Positions 1-7,560 of a DNA stretch of 56,647 nt are shown here, piece after piece; the first letter of the stretch is position 1, and every line of letters starts with the position of its first letter. The stretch is from a virus. The notes under the pieces were generated by a model. That model saw nothing but the letters and a program-made list of their open reading frames with translations. It did no database searches and was not told where the DNA came from. The DNA lies in the IMG/VR virus record IMGVR_UViG_3300025759_014178, positions 1 through 56,647 of that record, one strand, 5' to 3'. The translations under genes were made by a program, and so were the position numbers.

Positions 1-148
1 GCCAAAGCGGCTGATGTCTTTAGGGAATCGATCAGCTACGATCTGGGCTGTTTGGTCGGTGTAGTATGACCGGTAGTCCTTGCGGTTGGTCTTGTTTGCG
101 TGCGGGAGATGTAGAGCCAGTCCCAAGCGGCCGGTGATCCTTTTCCAG
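1..148. repeat. Terminal redundancy, left copy
   Basis: This stretch matches 56500-56647 at 147 of 148 positions. The only difference is A at 22 against G at 56521. It shows that the window is a circular or terminally redundant molecule cut at an arbitrary point inside the sulfotransferase gene. The difference changes the third base of a proline codon and is silent. Confidence 0.97.
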
Positions 149-570
149 GCCTCGTCAATCTCCTCGAACTTGAATATCTCGTCGACGATAACTCGGCCGG
201 CCCGGTCTTCTAGCATTCTCGACTGATCGCTCCACTCCATGTTCCCCTTGTTGGGCTGGACGACGTCGACCAACCACCTAGTGAAATCGGTGTCTTCCGG
301 CAGGTGCTGGGGGTTGGGTGGAAGCAGGCGCTGCTTCCGGTACTGGAACGAGCTGACGATCCTGTCCCAAGGGTTCCTGACGACGGCAAAAGACCAGAAG
401 TCTTTGAAGCACATCCCAGCATCGTTTATTGCGGCCCTAACCGTCAGGGCCGAGTCGTGGTCCTCGGCCAGCTTCGGCAACCTTTCCCATGGGCGCAGCG
501 CGACGGAGACCGACGTTCCGCCGGTCTTGTTCACATGAATGAAGATTATTTTGAGAGATTCGCTGATCAT
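1..570 (-). CDS. Sulfotransferase (N-terminal 190 codons; gene continues at the window end)
   Basis: Read across the circular junction (570 to 1, then 56499 to 56479) this is a complete 196-residue protein. Near the N-terminus IIFIHVNKTGGTS is the 5'-phosphosulfate-binding loop, and around residue 60 VRNPWDRIVSSF is the 3'-phosphate-binding motif of PAPS-dependent sulfotransferases of the Sulfotransfer_2 type. The expected activity is transfer of sulfate from PAPS to a carbohydrate hydroxyl. The ATG at 570-568 overlaps the TGA of the FkbM methyltransferase by four bases (ATGA), so translation is probably coupled. The end overlaps the next gene in the same way. It lies last in a tail fibre, glycosyltransferase, methyltransferase, sulfotransferase order, which suggests modification of a glycan on the virion or host surface. 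The family is clear; the substrate is unknown. Confidence 0.88.
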   Translation of the reverse strand, partial: MISESLKIIFIHVNKTGGTSVSVALRPWERLPKLAEDHDSALTVRAAINDAGMCFKDFWSFAVVRNPWDRIVSSFQYRKQRLLPPNPQHLPEDTDFTRWLVDVVQPNKGNMEWSDQSRMLEDRAGRVIVDEIFKFEEIDEAWKRITGRLGLALHLPHANKTNRKDYRSYYTDQTAQIVADRFPKDISRFG

Positions 571-1307
571 TTGATTCCGATAATCTGTCCGTTGGGAGGA
601 GCGTCCTCTACCGGGAGAAGCTTGCCACTGCCTACAACTCGATGAGTCTTAAACCCGGCCCTGTCAAGGTGGTTCGCAACGAGCCGGGCTGGGGTCTTCG
701 CATCGTTGTGAGATTCTACGATAACCCAGCCGCCGGGAGTCATCGACTCCAGAACTTGTTTTGCGCCTTCGAGTACGTCCAGCTCGAACCCCTCGACATC
801 GATCTTGATCGCGTCGGGAACCTCGCGAACCAGATCGTCCAATGGGATCACGCTTACCTCCTGAAAGGGAAGGTTCTTTTCAACGGCCATCGTGCTCTCG
901 GCAATGGCGTTGGCGATGTATAGCTTGGCCGTCCCCAGCGTTCTGCCGATCGCGGCGGCGCAGATGCGATCTCGAGGGATACCGTTGAGGTCAAAGTTCA
1001 ATTCAAGCACCTCGCGAGCGCGGTCTTCAGGCTCGAACGCCAAAACATCGCATCCGCGAGATGCGGCCGCGAGGCTCATCAGCCCGATGTTCGCGCCGAC
1101 GTCGATCAGCAGCTGACCTGGTCCGAGCTTATTGATCCAGCCCATTACGGGCATCTCATAGAGGCCAAAAGGGCAAAGCGAGTATCCCAGATGCCCGTAA
1201 GGAACCCAGGCCTCGGCGTTGATGTTGTGGAGGTAGGTCTGGTAATAGGCCAAGCCCTCAGGCTGCTCTATTAAAACCTCTCGTGTTGTCTTCTCAAAAT
1301 GCTTCAT
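567..1307 (-). CDS. FkbM-family SAM-dependent methyltransferase
   Basis: This 246-residue protein has a Rossmann-type SAM-binding region. LLIDVGANIGLMSL (about residues 87-100) is motif I, VLAFEPEDRAREVL is motif II, and VPDAIKIDVEGFELDVLEGA (about residues 163-182) is the typical FkbM signature. Family members O-methylate sugars, polyketides or lipids, which suits a glycan-tailoring role here. Its ATG overlaps the stop of the upstream glycosyltransferase and its TGA overlaps the sulfotransferase start, both as ATGA, so the three genes form one tightly coupled unit. The region looks GC-richer than the virion genes, consistent with acquisition by transfer. The exact acceptor cannot be deduced. 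Confidence 0.9.
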   Translation of the reverse strand: MKHFEKTTREVLIEQPEGLAYYQTYLHNINAEAWVPYGHLGYSLCPFGLYEMPVMGWINKLGPGQLLIDVGANIGLMSLAAASRGCDVLAFEPEDRAREVLELNFDLNGIPRDRICAAAIGRTLGTAKLYIANAIAESTMAVEKNLPFQEVSVIPLDDLVREVPDAIKIDVEGFELDVLEGAKQVLESMTPGGWVIVESHNDAKTPARLVANHLDRAGFKTHRVVGSGKLLPVEDAPPNGQIIGIK

Positions 1308-2191
1308 TTTCCGAGAATGTGCCGGGCTCTATCTAGGTGCTCCATCGCGTGATCGTAGAGGCCCCAGTTTGGGTAAGTAGGAGGCGTGTGCGTGTGAATG
1401 TGAACGCTGGCAGTGTTGCCGTCTGGCGGCTCTTTTCTCCAGATCCCGTGGTTGTGTTCGCGGCCGAAATAGTCGCAGTGGAACAGTCCCGGCAACCTTT
1501 CCATGCACTTCTGTTCGTAGAACCCGTCCATGCCCTCCTCATACATATATAACCAGGTGCCGGCCGTCAACTGGTGCCTAGTCATCAGGAAGCCAGCATT
1601 GAAGACCCCATGCCGGCCGATGACGCTGTGGCCCCAGTCAACCCAGTGGAACGGGCTGAGAACGACGTCGGCCGCGTAGGTCTCGATCAATGATCGGCAG
1701 AAAGTTATGTCGCAGTCTGCAATCAAGGCACCTTTCCCGTTGGCCACAGCGACGGCCTGCTGAAGGGCGTAGATTTTCCACCAGATGGGAACGATTTTCC
1801 AGTAGTCGGACTCGGTAGCTACCTTCTCCAAGCGCTTCTCGATCGTTCCCTGTGTCGCGGCGTTCATGTGAGGCATGACCTCAACGTATTCGAGCCGCCA
1901 CTCCTTCACCAAACTTCCAACGTAGCGAGATGTCTCAACGTCACAAATTACTAGGACCGGCGTGTTCCGATGGTAGGCGCAGAAGGTTAGCAACCAGGCC
2001 TCAAGATCGCCCATGACCGGCTCGTCGGCCACAACAGCGGCCGCTCCGAGGCCCATCCTAGCTGTCGAAGTAGAAGTATGCCTAGTCCCCTGCCGAAGTT
2101 TTTTTTTCCACTGGGAGACTAGGTCGTTGCACTCGCGCCGGTCCCTTGCGGCCGACGCGAGTTCGTGGTTCATATTCGCTCTTCTTCCCAT
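1304..2191 (-). CDS. Glycosyltransferase-like protein (DxD type)
   Basis: This protein has up to 295 residues. GALIADCDITFCRSLIETY (about residues 153-171) contains a DCD element resembling the metal- and nucleotide-sugar-binding DxD motif. GVFNAGFLMTRHQL resembles the second conserved block of nucleotide-diphospho-sugar transferases of the GT8/GT77 type. The C-terminus is rich in His and aromatic residues. Two starts are plausible: 2191, eleven bases after the tail-fibre stop, or the ATG at 2173. Neither has a Shine-Dalgarno sequence. It heads the three-gene glycan-modifying cluster directly behind the tail fibre. Assignment rests on motif resemblance, so family is moderately sure and substrate unknown. 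Confidence 0.65.
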   Translation of the reverse strand: MGRRANMNHELASAARDRRECNDLVSQWKKKLRQGTRHTSTSTARMGLGAAAVVADEPVMGDLEAWLLTFCAYHRNTPVLVICDVETSRYVGSLVKEWRLEYVEVMPHMNAATQGTIEKRLEKVATESDYWKIVPIWWKIYALQQAVAVANGKGALIADCDITFCRSLIETYAADVVLSPFHWVDWGHSVIGRHGVFNAGFLMTRHQLTAGTWLYMYEEGMDGFYEQKCMERLPGLFHCDYFGREHNHGIWRKEPPDGNTASVHIHTHTPPTYPNWGLYDHAMEHLDRARHILGK

Positions 2192-2201
2192 GGTCCTGAC
2201 T

Positions 2202-4430
2202 TTACGGTGCGATCGGGCTCCAAAGGAAATACATATCGAAGCCAGTAGCTCCTGCGCCGCTCGAAATCACAACGTCGATCTCTCCCTTATCGGGAACCAC
2301 CCGGCTGGGGAAGTTTCCGGTGCTGACTGACCTGCCTAGGTCGTCAACGACGTAGGCCGCCTCAACGCTCTGGTTGATCGCCCCACCAGAGAAGACGGCC
2401 GCGCCGTTGATGTTGATCGTATAACTGAAGTGGCCGGGCGATGAAAGCGAAGGGTCGGTCGTGCAGACTAGGATGTCACGCAGATAGCGCTTCTTTGGAA
2501 CGAAACCGGCCGGGTGAGTTGCGACGGTGATGGCCGTCGAGGGATCAATCACCTCGTAACGGGTAACCTCCTCGCCGATCTCTTGCCAGACGGCACTTCC
2601 GGTCGCGCTGCTATTGCAGATCCACAGGCGGAACGCCGACGGCCAATACCATTGGCTCCCAACTTCGTATCCCTGAGTGTTGTCGTTCCCAGACGCAGGA
2701 GCGGTTGTCGCGGAGAAGTTGTTCGTCGTGCCTCCAGAGCTTGCCCCGCCTCCTATAATGATCCACCTAGAGTAGAGAGCGCTCCAGATGGCTTGAACCG
2801 CTTTGTTGTTAGCGTCAAGCGTTACATCGGATCCACCCCAGCAATAAATGTCTCCAGCGTTATGCTTGATAACTACCGTTCTAGCATCGTTGGCCGCATA
2901 AAGGAAAACGACATCTCCATCAGCAGGGCTGCCGCCGAGCGTTTCTAGGTCATCGGTAGCGGCATCGCCTTGTGTGTCAATATAGTGATGGTTTCCGGTT
3001 ACCGCCACCGCACCAGCCGCAATGGTAAGTTCAGAAGCACCTCCTGCATCTGGGCCAGATCCTCCACCACTAGAAGCAAAAGAAGAAAAATTTGCTCGGC
3101 GCATTGCCCCAGCTCCCGTGTCATAAAATGGAATCCAATCACCGGTGACCGGAGAGGCCAGAGTATAACTCGGCACGTCCGCGTCGAGAACTTTGTTGGA
3201 AGCGCTAATAGTGGTCCCCGATACTCCCCATGTATTAAGCACCCGAGAAGCGAGTGCCTGATCGATCCCGTAAAGGTGCGCGGTGAGCTCGTCTTCGTTA
3301 GTGACCTCTGTTGGGTTGGTCGAAGGAGTGTAGTTGCTGGGATTCCAGTCTATGTCAATGGTGTCCCCATCAATTGGATCAGATCCGCTTCGACTATGGG
3401 AAGAAGCATGAGAGCTTGGGGATCGTGAATCTGTTAATCTCGCATCACTGTCGGTTACATATTTATTTGAACCGCTTGCAGAGCCATCGGTTCCATCAAG
3501 GGCTGCTTTTTCATCAGCAGTTGGAAATCTTGCATCTTGACCAGAAGCAGCTTTATCGGATGTCGTGCCAAGATTAACAAAAATACCCTGAGAATCTTCA
3601 CCCAAAGATCCTTGGCTGTTTGCCGAGAGGCCAACAGACTTACGCTGCACATCAAGCGAGATTGTATCCGCAGCGTCGTCAGGAGTGCAGTTGATTGAGT
3701 TAGTGTCCCCGCCGCTTAGCGCGGTTCCAATTGCATCACGGGCATTTTCATCAGTGTAGGATCCGCTAGATGTTAGTGAATTATCGATTCCTTTGAGGAT
3801 AGCCCCAAGGTGATCTGAATCGGTCACGTTTGGATCCGAAGTGTCAGCCGAAATAGTTGAAAAGCTGACGTCGATCTGGAGTTTGTCGGCATCAATGGAA
3901 TCAGTTCCGCCTTTGATATGAGACGAGGCATGGCTGGACGGAGACCTAGAGTCAGTAAGCCTAGAATCATTTCCTTTTACTATTTCGCCAGAAGCCGCAT
4001 CACCAGCGGCGGGAACATTGAGGGCCGCGGCTGTTCCAGCGTCACTTATTGTCGATAAAAGCTGGGTGCCGGTATGATTTGCTCGAGAAACAACTTCTGC
4101 AATTGTATTGCCGCCATCTTTTAAAAGTTTTCCCGTGGTGCCATCAAATGTAGCAATTCTGTTGTTTACTGAAGAACTAGGTCCGGCGACATCAGCGGTG
4201 AGCGCTACAAGTGCAGCCTGAACAAAAGCGGTTGAAGCTAGTTGGGCGGTATTGGTCCCAGATGTGGCGGTTGGTGCGGTGGGTGTTCCGGTGAAGGAAG
4301 GACTTACAGTGGAAGCCGCGGGATTTCCCGCAACGTTTACCGCATCGGCATTTACTTCTGCCCACGGTTTCGTTGAAGTTCCTATTTTGCCTTCGCTGGC
4401 TGCTCTTGGTACTACGTTTTTTGTTGCCAT
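2202..4430 (-). CDS. Tail fibre / host-recognition protein
   Basis: This 742-residue protein has a low-complexity, Ser/Thr/Ala/Gly/Asp-rich sequence typical of trimeric phage fibres. A module beginning SRSPSSHASSH followed by a G-x-D-x-ID segment and ending in LxGID occurs twice (about residues 155-225 and 335-400). These modules are common in collagen-like or beta-structured fibres of unrelated phages. Around residues 485-565 lies a compact domain containing DGDVVFLYAANDARTVVIKH and a Trp-rich end, also widespread in tail proteins. The C-terminal about 130 residues are less repetitive and are the best candidate for receptor binding. Glycan-modifying genes follow directly, so this protein is a possible target of those enzymes. 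Confidence 0.85.
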   Translation of the reverse strand: MATKNVVPRAASEGKIGTSTKPWAEVNADAVNVAGNPAASTVSPSFTGTPTAPTATSGTNTAQLASTAFVQAALVALTADVAGPSSSVNNRIATFDGTTGKLLKDGGNTIAEVVSRANHTGTQLLSTISDAGTAAALNVPAAGDAASGEIVKGNDSRLTDSRSPSSHASSHIKGGTDSIDADKLQIDVSFSTISADTSDPNVTDSDHLGAILKGIDNSLTSSGSYTDENARDAIGTALSGGDTNSINCTPDDAADTISLDVQRKSVGLSANSQGSLGEDSQGIFVNLGTTSDKAASGQDARFPTADEKAALDGTDGSASGSNKYVTDSDARLTDSRSPSSHASSHSRSGSDPIDGDTIDIDWNPSNYTPSTNPTEVTNEDELTAHLYGIDQALASRVLNTWGVSGTTISASNKVLDADVPSYTLASPVTGDWIPFYDTGAGAMRRANFSSFASSGGGSGPDAGGASELTIAAGAVAVTGNHHYIDTQGDAATDDLETLGGSPADGDVVFLYAANDARTVVIKHNAGDIYCWGGSDVTLDANNKAVQAIWSALYSRWIIIGGGASSGGTTNNFSATTAPASGNDNTQGYEVGSQWYWPSAFRLWICNSSATGSAVWQEIGEEVTRYEVIDPSTAITVATHPAGFVPKKRYLRDILVCTTDPSLSSPGHFSYTININGAAVFSGGAINQSVEAAYVVDDLGRSVSTGNFPSRVVPDKGEIDVVISSGAGATGFDMYFLWSPIAP

Positions 4431-4432
4431 GT

Positions 4433-4696
4433 TTACAATTTTGGTTGGAGGTCCCCATTGCCGTCTAATTCCCAGAAATTATCACCCGTCAATGAAACTG
4501 AATTGGTTGGTTGGAGAAAATTTGATGAATCACTTTGCCATCCTTGGCCGACTGTTAAAGCCGCAGCCAAAGACGGTTGCAGGTTGCCTGATTCCTCCTC
4601 CCACGCCTGTTGCGGCGTGACAGTTTGTTCAAGGACTTCAGGAACTCTGGAGATCAATGTCATACTATTATATTGAGTCGTTTTTTGAATCAGCAA
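4433..4696 (-). CDS. Small repetitive virion-associated protein, unknown
   Basis: This 87-residue protein of unknown family contains three degenerate copies of a short unit with an LQP core: GNLQPSL, NFLQPTN and GDLQPKL, spaced about 20-25 residues apart. The repeats suggest a small beta-structured element like the short fibre or chaperone-like proteins next to tail fibres. Its start overlaps the stop of the upstream gene by seven bases and its stop lies just before the tail fibre, so co-expression with the fibre is very likely. No enzymatic motif is visible. Confidence 0.6.
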   Translation of the reverse strand: MLIQKTTQYNSMTLISRVPEVLEQTVTPQQAWEEESGNLQPSLAAALTVGQGWQSDSSNFLQPTNSVSLTGDNFWELDGNGDLQPKL

Positions 4697-4995
4697 GCAG
4701 AAGGTGATGTCTCTCCCGGTGGAGTAATCGGTTCGTCATTCTGAAACGGGATTGTAAAATTCAAAACAAGAGTTTTGTCGTCAAAAGATTCACTAATTCC
4801 AGGCTCCGATTCTCGAGTTGATGTCCGAGTTACAGTAGCTGGTTGCGTAGTTGTAGTTTCAGAAGATTCTTTCTCTGATGGTCCTCTCGTGCTTGTAGTG
4901 GTTGTAGTGTTTACCCTTGCTTCGGAAATTTGTTGAGTAACTCTGGCAGTTCCTCTTTTTGTATCCGTGATAGTTTCGTCAAGTTCTATTGGCAT
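4690..4995 (-). CDS. Thr/Ser-rich small protein, unknown
   Basis: This 101-residue protein has a central region made almost entirely of Thr, Ser, Arg and Glu (about residues 20-65, with runs such as NTTTTTSTRGPSE). A more ordinary C-terminal strand-like segment, KTLVLNFTIPF, follows. No family is recognised. The composition resembles that of the neighbouring 140-residue protein and suggests an extended fibrous structural or linker protein. It sits in the co-directional block feeding into the tail fibre and overlaps the following gene. Confidence 0.55.
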   Translation of the reverse strand: MPIELDETITDTKRGTARVTQQISEARVNTTTTTSTRGPSEKESSETTTTQPATVTRTSTRESEPGISESFDDKTLVLNFTIPFQNDEPITPPGETSPSAC

Positions 4996-5004
4996 GGTAT
5001 TATT

Positions 5005-5427
5005 CTATTTTTTACTTACTTCCCCATAGTGCCTTTTAACTTTAGTTTGGTCGCTACCGCTATCTCGTGTTTCTGAAATCGTGCTAGTAGGTCCATCATT
5101 AGTAGTTCTTTGTTGAATGGTTTCTTCGGTGCCATCACTTACTTTGCTTTGTGATGTTTGAACCCGCTCACCGCTTAACTCAGTAGAAGATTCAGTTGCA
5201 GTTCCAGATGTTTGAGACTGGGTCCTAGTAATTGCGTTGATTGCGCCGTCTTTTCCAAACTGAACTTGGAATTGAACTTCTTTAGGGAGAAGACAAAGCA
5301 AACCAGGCGCCGAACCGTCACCTGTGTTTTGGTCTTTACGAAGATACCAGCAAGCCGCGTTGATCTCCAGCATGGCGCTGATGATCGTATCGCGAAGTTC
5401 GTTTGTTTTGTCTGTAATTACCGGCAT
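5005..5427 (-). CDS. Hypothetical virion-module protein with Ser/Thr/Gln-rich tail
   Basis: This is a 140-residue protein. The first about 70 residues look globular (an amphipathic helix, ELRDTIISAMLEINAACWYL, then a hydrophobic segment LLCLLPKEVQFQVQF). Residues 68-130 are low complexity, rich in Thr, Ser, Gln and Glu, matching the next gene in composition. It starts one base after the stop of the 297-residue protein gene. No family is recognised. The position between adaptor-like proteins and the fibre suggests a tail or neck component. Confidence 0.55.
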   Translation of the reverse strand: MPVITDKTNELRDTIISAMLEINAACWYLRKDQNTGDGSAPGLLCLLPKEVQFQVQFGKDGAINAITRTQSQTSGTATESSTELSGERVQTSQSKVSDGTEETIQQRTTNDGPTSTISETRDSGSDQTKVKRHYGEVSKK

Positions 5428-5428
5428 T

Positions 5429-6322
5429 TTACCACCCTGCTTTAGTCCCTACTTTGTTTCTTGGTTTTGCAAAATCAGGCATCATTCTAGCCATTTCTAC
5501 TCTAGCTCTCTGAGCTTGTGTTCCGATTGATCGCTCGGCCTTATCGGACCCGTTCCACATGGAAGACCCGATGAGCCTTTCTTCGATCAATGGAATTAAA
5601 ATTAAATTGGCGTGACCATCAGCTACGGGAATATCCCGAGGTTCCGACATTTCAGAAAATTGCACCGGATCAGGATAATAATCAGCTTCGAACCGAATTA
5701 CATCTTGCTCTTGCGGAATTGGATCAAGCCTTAAAAGAGTCACGAGATCACTCCCTTGACTTTGTCCACCATACTCAACTCCATAACGGACAGGCGTTCC
5801 AAACCGGCGCCATCCACTTTTGTTCCAATGCCGGCGGTAGTCGCCATTGTATTGAACTCGATCATCTCGAGTTAAAACCCAGCCGTTGTTGTGAAGTCTC
5901 GGGTCGCTTACAATGCGTTTAATAACTTTGTTCTGAATCGCAATTGCGTCTGGGTAAACGACAGCTTGGACGTCTCCTGTTTCACCCGGATAAGTATCAA
6001 GAACCTGATCCGTTGCCACAACTTCATTCCACTCAGATGTATTTCCTCCAAATACGACTGTGCAGCCTCGTTCTGAAGGAAAAAATGGAACATTTCCAAC
6101 TGAATTTGAACCGTTTACTACTGAGGCTGTAAGGGTTCTGGCTTTTGGAATACGAAAGGAAAACGTAGTTCTGGACCAAACGTCAGGAACATTTTCATAA
6201 AATTCCATCAAGCCGGCTGTAATTTCACCTGCGAGTTCCTGTTTGGAACGAGCGGATAAATTGCCAATGTCGGAAACATCAAGATGCCGAGTTAGGCGGT
6301 GAGCAAGTTCAACGGTGTTCAT
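5429..6322 (-). CDS. Putative head-tail or tail structural protein
   Basis: This 297-residue protein has a helical N-terminus (MNTVELAHRLTRHLDV, then KQELAGEITAGLMEFYENVPDVW) followed by a beta-rich body. The segment VVVYPDAIAIQNKVIKRIVSDPRLHNNGWVL type layout and a late hydrophobic stretch, GHANLILIPLIEERLIG, resemble the preceding adaptor-like protein, with which it shares a four-base overlap (6319-6322). The pair may form the connector between portal and tail, as gp4-like or tail-tubular-A-like proteins do in podoviruses. I recognise the arrangement, not the exact family. Confidence 0.55.
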   Translation of the reverse strand: MNTVELAHRLTRHLDVSDIGNLSARSKQELAGEITAGLMEFYENVPDVWSRTTFSFRIPKARTLTASVVNGSNSVGNVPFFPSERGCTVVFGGNTSEWNEVVATDQVLDTYPGETGDVQAVVYPDAIAIQNKVIKRIVSDPRLHNNGWVLTRDDRVQYNGDYRRHWNKSGWRRFGTPVRYGVEYGGQSQGSDLVTLLRLDPIPQEQDVIRFEADYYPDPVQFSEMSEPRDIPVADGHANLILIPLIEERLIGSSMWNGSDKAERSIGTQAQRARVEMARMMPDFAKPRNKVGTKAGW

Positions 6323-7047
6323 GATTTTGGAATCATTGCTCCGGTTCGAGATTTTTTATCGACGCTGTAAATTTGCGGGTCAGAAACCCCAAGCGAAGTC
6401 AAGGCGGCTGCATAGCTTTCTTGGTAGCCCCTGAGGGCTTCTTGGCCCCTTCGAAATAGATGTGACTGAGTCATGTGGTATTGAGCCAATGGGAGCAATA
6501 TAGACTCGTGATATCGGTGAGGCGTTGGAAGTTTACTTCCGTCGCAAAAGCTATCTACAGTGAAAACTGGACACTCTCTAGCTAAATCCACCTCGAGGTT
6601 TTTTGTTGATGCCGGAGTAGGAGCTAACATCAAGTAAATTTCCACAACTTCATCTTGAGCGTCTCCGGTTTTTCGGCGCCGGTCGACCCAAAATACCTGA
6701 GGATCCGCGTTATCAGTGTCGTAATCGTTGCCACTATAAATGGCTCCGAACGACAAAAATTCCCCTTTAGAATCACAAGGGGCTATAGGTTTACCAGACG
6801 AAGAAAATCGCAAGGGTCCCAAGACCTCTTGGACGTCATCGTCAAGTTGGTATTCAGAAATTCCTGAAGCGGTTGCAAACTGGTGGATTTCTCTTGTAAG
6901 AAAATCAGCGTTTGGTGCGCTCCAAATATTCTGATAGGCGCGGTTCAGCGCGGTTACCGCATCCTGCTTCAAATAGCTGGGCGCGGTTCCAGGCTGCTCC
7001 ACTTGAACCACCCTGTAAAGGTGGTCTCTGAAGGTTTCGATGTCCAT
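6319..7047 (-). CDS. Putative head-to-tail adaptor (gp4 / tail-tubular-A-like)
   Basis: This 242-residue protein begins with a helical segment YLKQDAVTALNRAYQNIWSA (about residues 24-43), the kind of start found in phage adaptor proteins that bind the portal. A beta region with repeated acidic turns follows, then a C-terminal helix LLPLAQYHMTQSHLFRRGQ, where the polypeptide usually contacts DNA or portal. It lies in the coat-to-fibre interval in the expected order. Assignment is by architecture and context only; another neck protein is possible. Confidence 0.55.
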   Translation of the reverse strand: MDIETFRDHLYRVVQVEQPGTAPSYLKQDAVTALNRAYQNIWSAPNADFLTREIHQFATASGISEYQLDDDVQEVLGPLRFSSSGKPIAPCDSKGEFLSFGAIYSGNDYDTDNADPQVFWVDRRRKTGDAQDEVVEIYLMLAPTPASTKNLEVDLARECPVFTVDSFCDGSKLPTPHRYHESILLPLAQYHMTQSHLFRRGQEALRGYQESYAAALTSLGVSDPQIYSVDKKSRTGAMIPKS

Positions 7048-7070
7048 GCCGAATGGCTGTGGTCACCGAA

Positions 7071-7493
7071 CTACTTTTTTGCTTTGGCGGTCTTCTTCTT
7101 GGCTGGTGCCTTTTTCTTACGCGGTGCCTTCTTAGTGTCGTCAGACTCTTCTTTGTCAGATTGCTGAATATCGCCCACAAGGACGCCTTCAGTTACTTCT
7201 TCAGAATCTTTAAGATCAGGCTTTGGCGCAACAGGCTTAGGCTGGACTACTTCTTTTTTCTTCTGTGCGTCCGGATTGATTTTTACTAGCTTCACGTAGG
7301 GTGGCGAAAAATAGCGCCGATCTGTCGTGAGAAACTTGCAATCTCGGTTGAAGTCTTCGATGTCGTCTGGTCCGTAAACTCGGCCTTTATAGGCCAGTTC
7401 ACCATGCTCAGGAATTTCTATGAAGTCCCCTACTCGACCTCGCTGGTTTGGCGACGATCGACGGTAGCAAATGATAGCTCGGAGTTCTTCCAT
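7071..7493 (-). CDS. Hypothetical protein with Lys-rich tail
   Basis: This is a 140-residue protein. Residues 1-75 form a small globular region beginning MEELRAIICYRRSSPNQRG. The linker is Pro/Lys/Asp-rich, and the last about 20 residues are Lys/Ala (APRKKKAPAKKKTAKAKK), resembling histone-like or DNA-neutralising tails. It sits directly downstream of the major capsid gene, separated by a strong hairpin. A head-completion or DNA-contacting virion role is plausible but unproven. Confidence 0.5.
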   Translation of the reverse strand: MEELRAIICYRRSSPNQRGRVGDFIEIPEHGELAYKGRVYGPDDIEDFNRDCKFLTTDRRYFSPPYVKLVKINPDAQKKKEVVQPKPVAPKPDLKDSEEVTEGVLVGDIQQSDKEESDDTKKAPRKKKAPAKKKTAKAKK

Positions 7494-7509
7494 GGTTTTT
7501 GTTAAAGTT

Positions 7510-7543
7510 GAGGGGATGCCGGAATCCTAACCGACACCCCCTC
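7510..7543 (-). terminator. Hairpin after the major capsid gene
   Basis: Bases 7510-7522 pair with 7531-7543 in a 13-bp stem with two wobble pairs and an 8-base loop, about 18 bases beyond the capsid stop codon. No U-tract follows on the minus strand (AACTTTAACAAAAACC), so it may act as an attenuator or as an mRNA-stabilising 3' end rather than a complete intrinsic terminator. Confidence 0.6.
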
Positions 7544-7560
7544 TATCTTATAAACAAGGA

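Noticed and set aside
4192-4458. 88-residue minus-strand open frame overlapping the tail-fibre start
   Set aside because: It lies in another frame of the fibre gene, with Lys/Arg/Cys-rich shadow composition and no motif.
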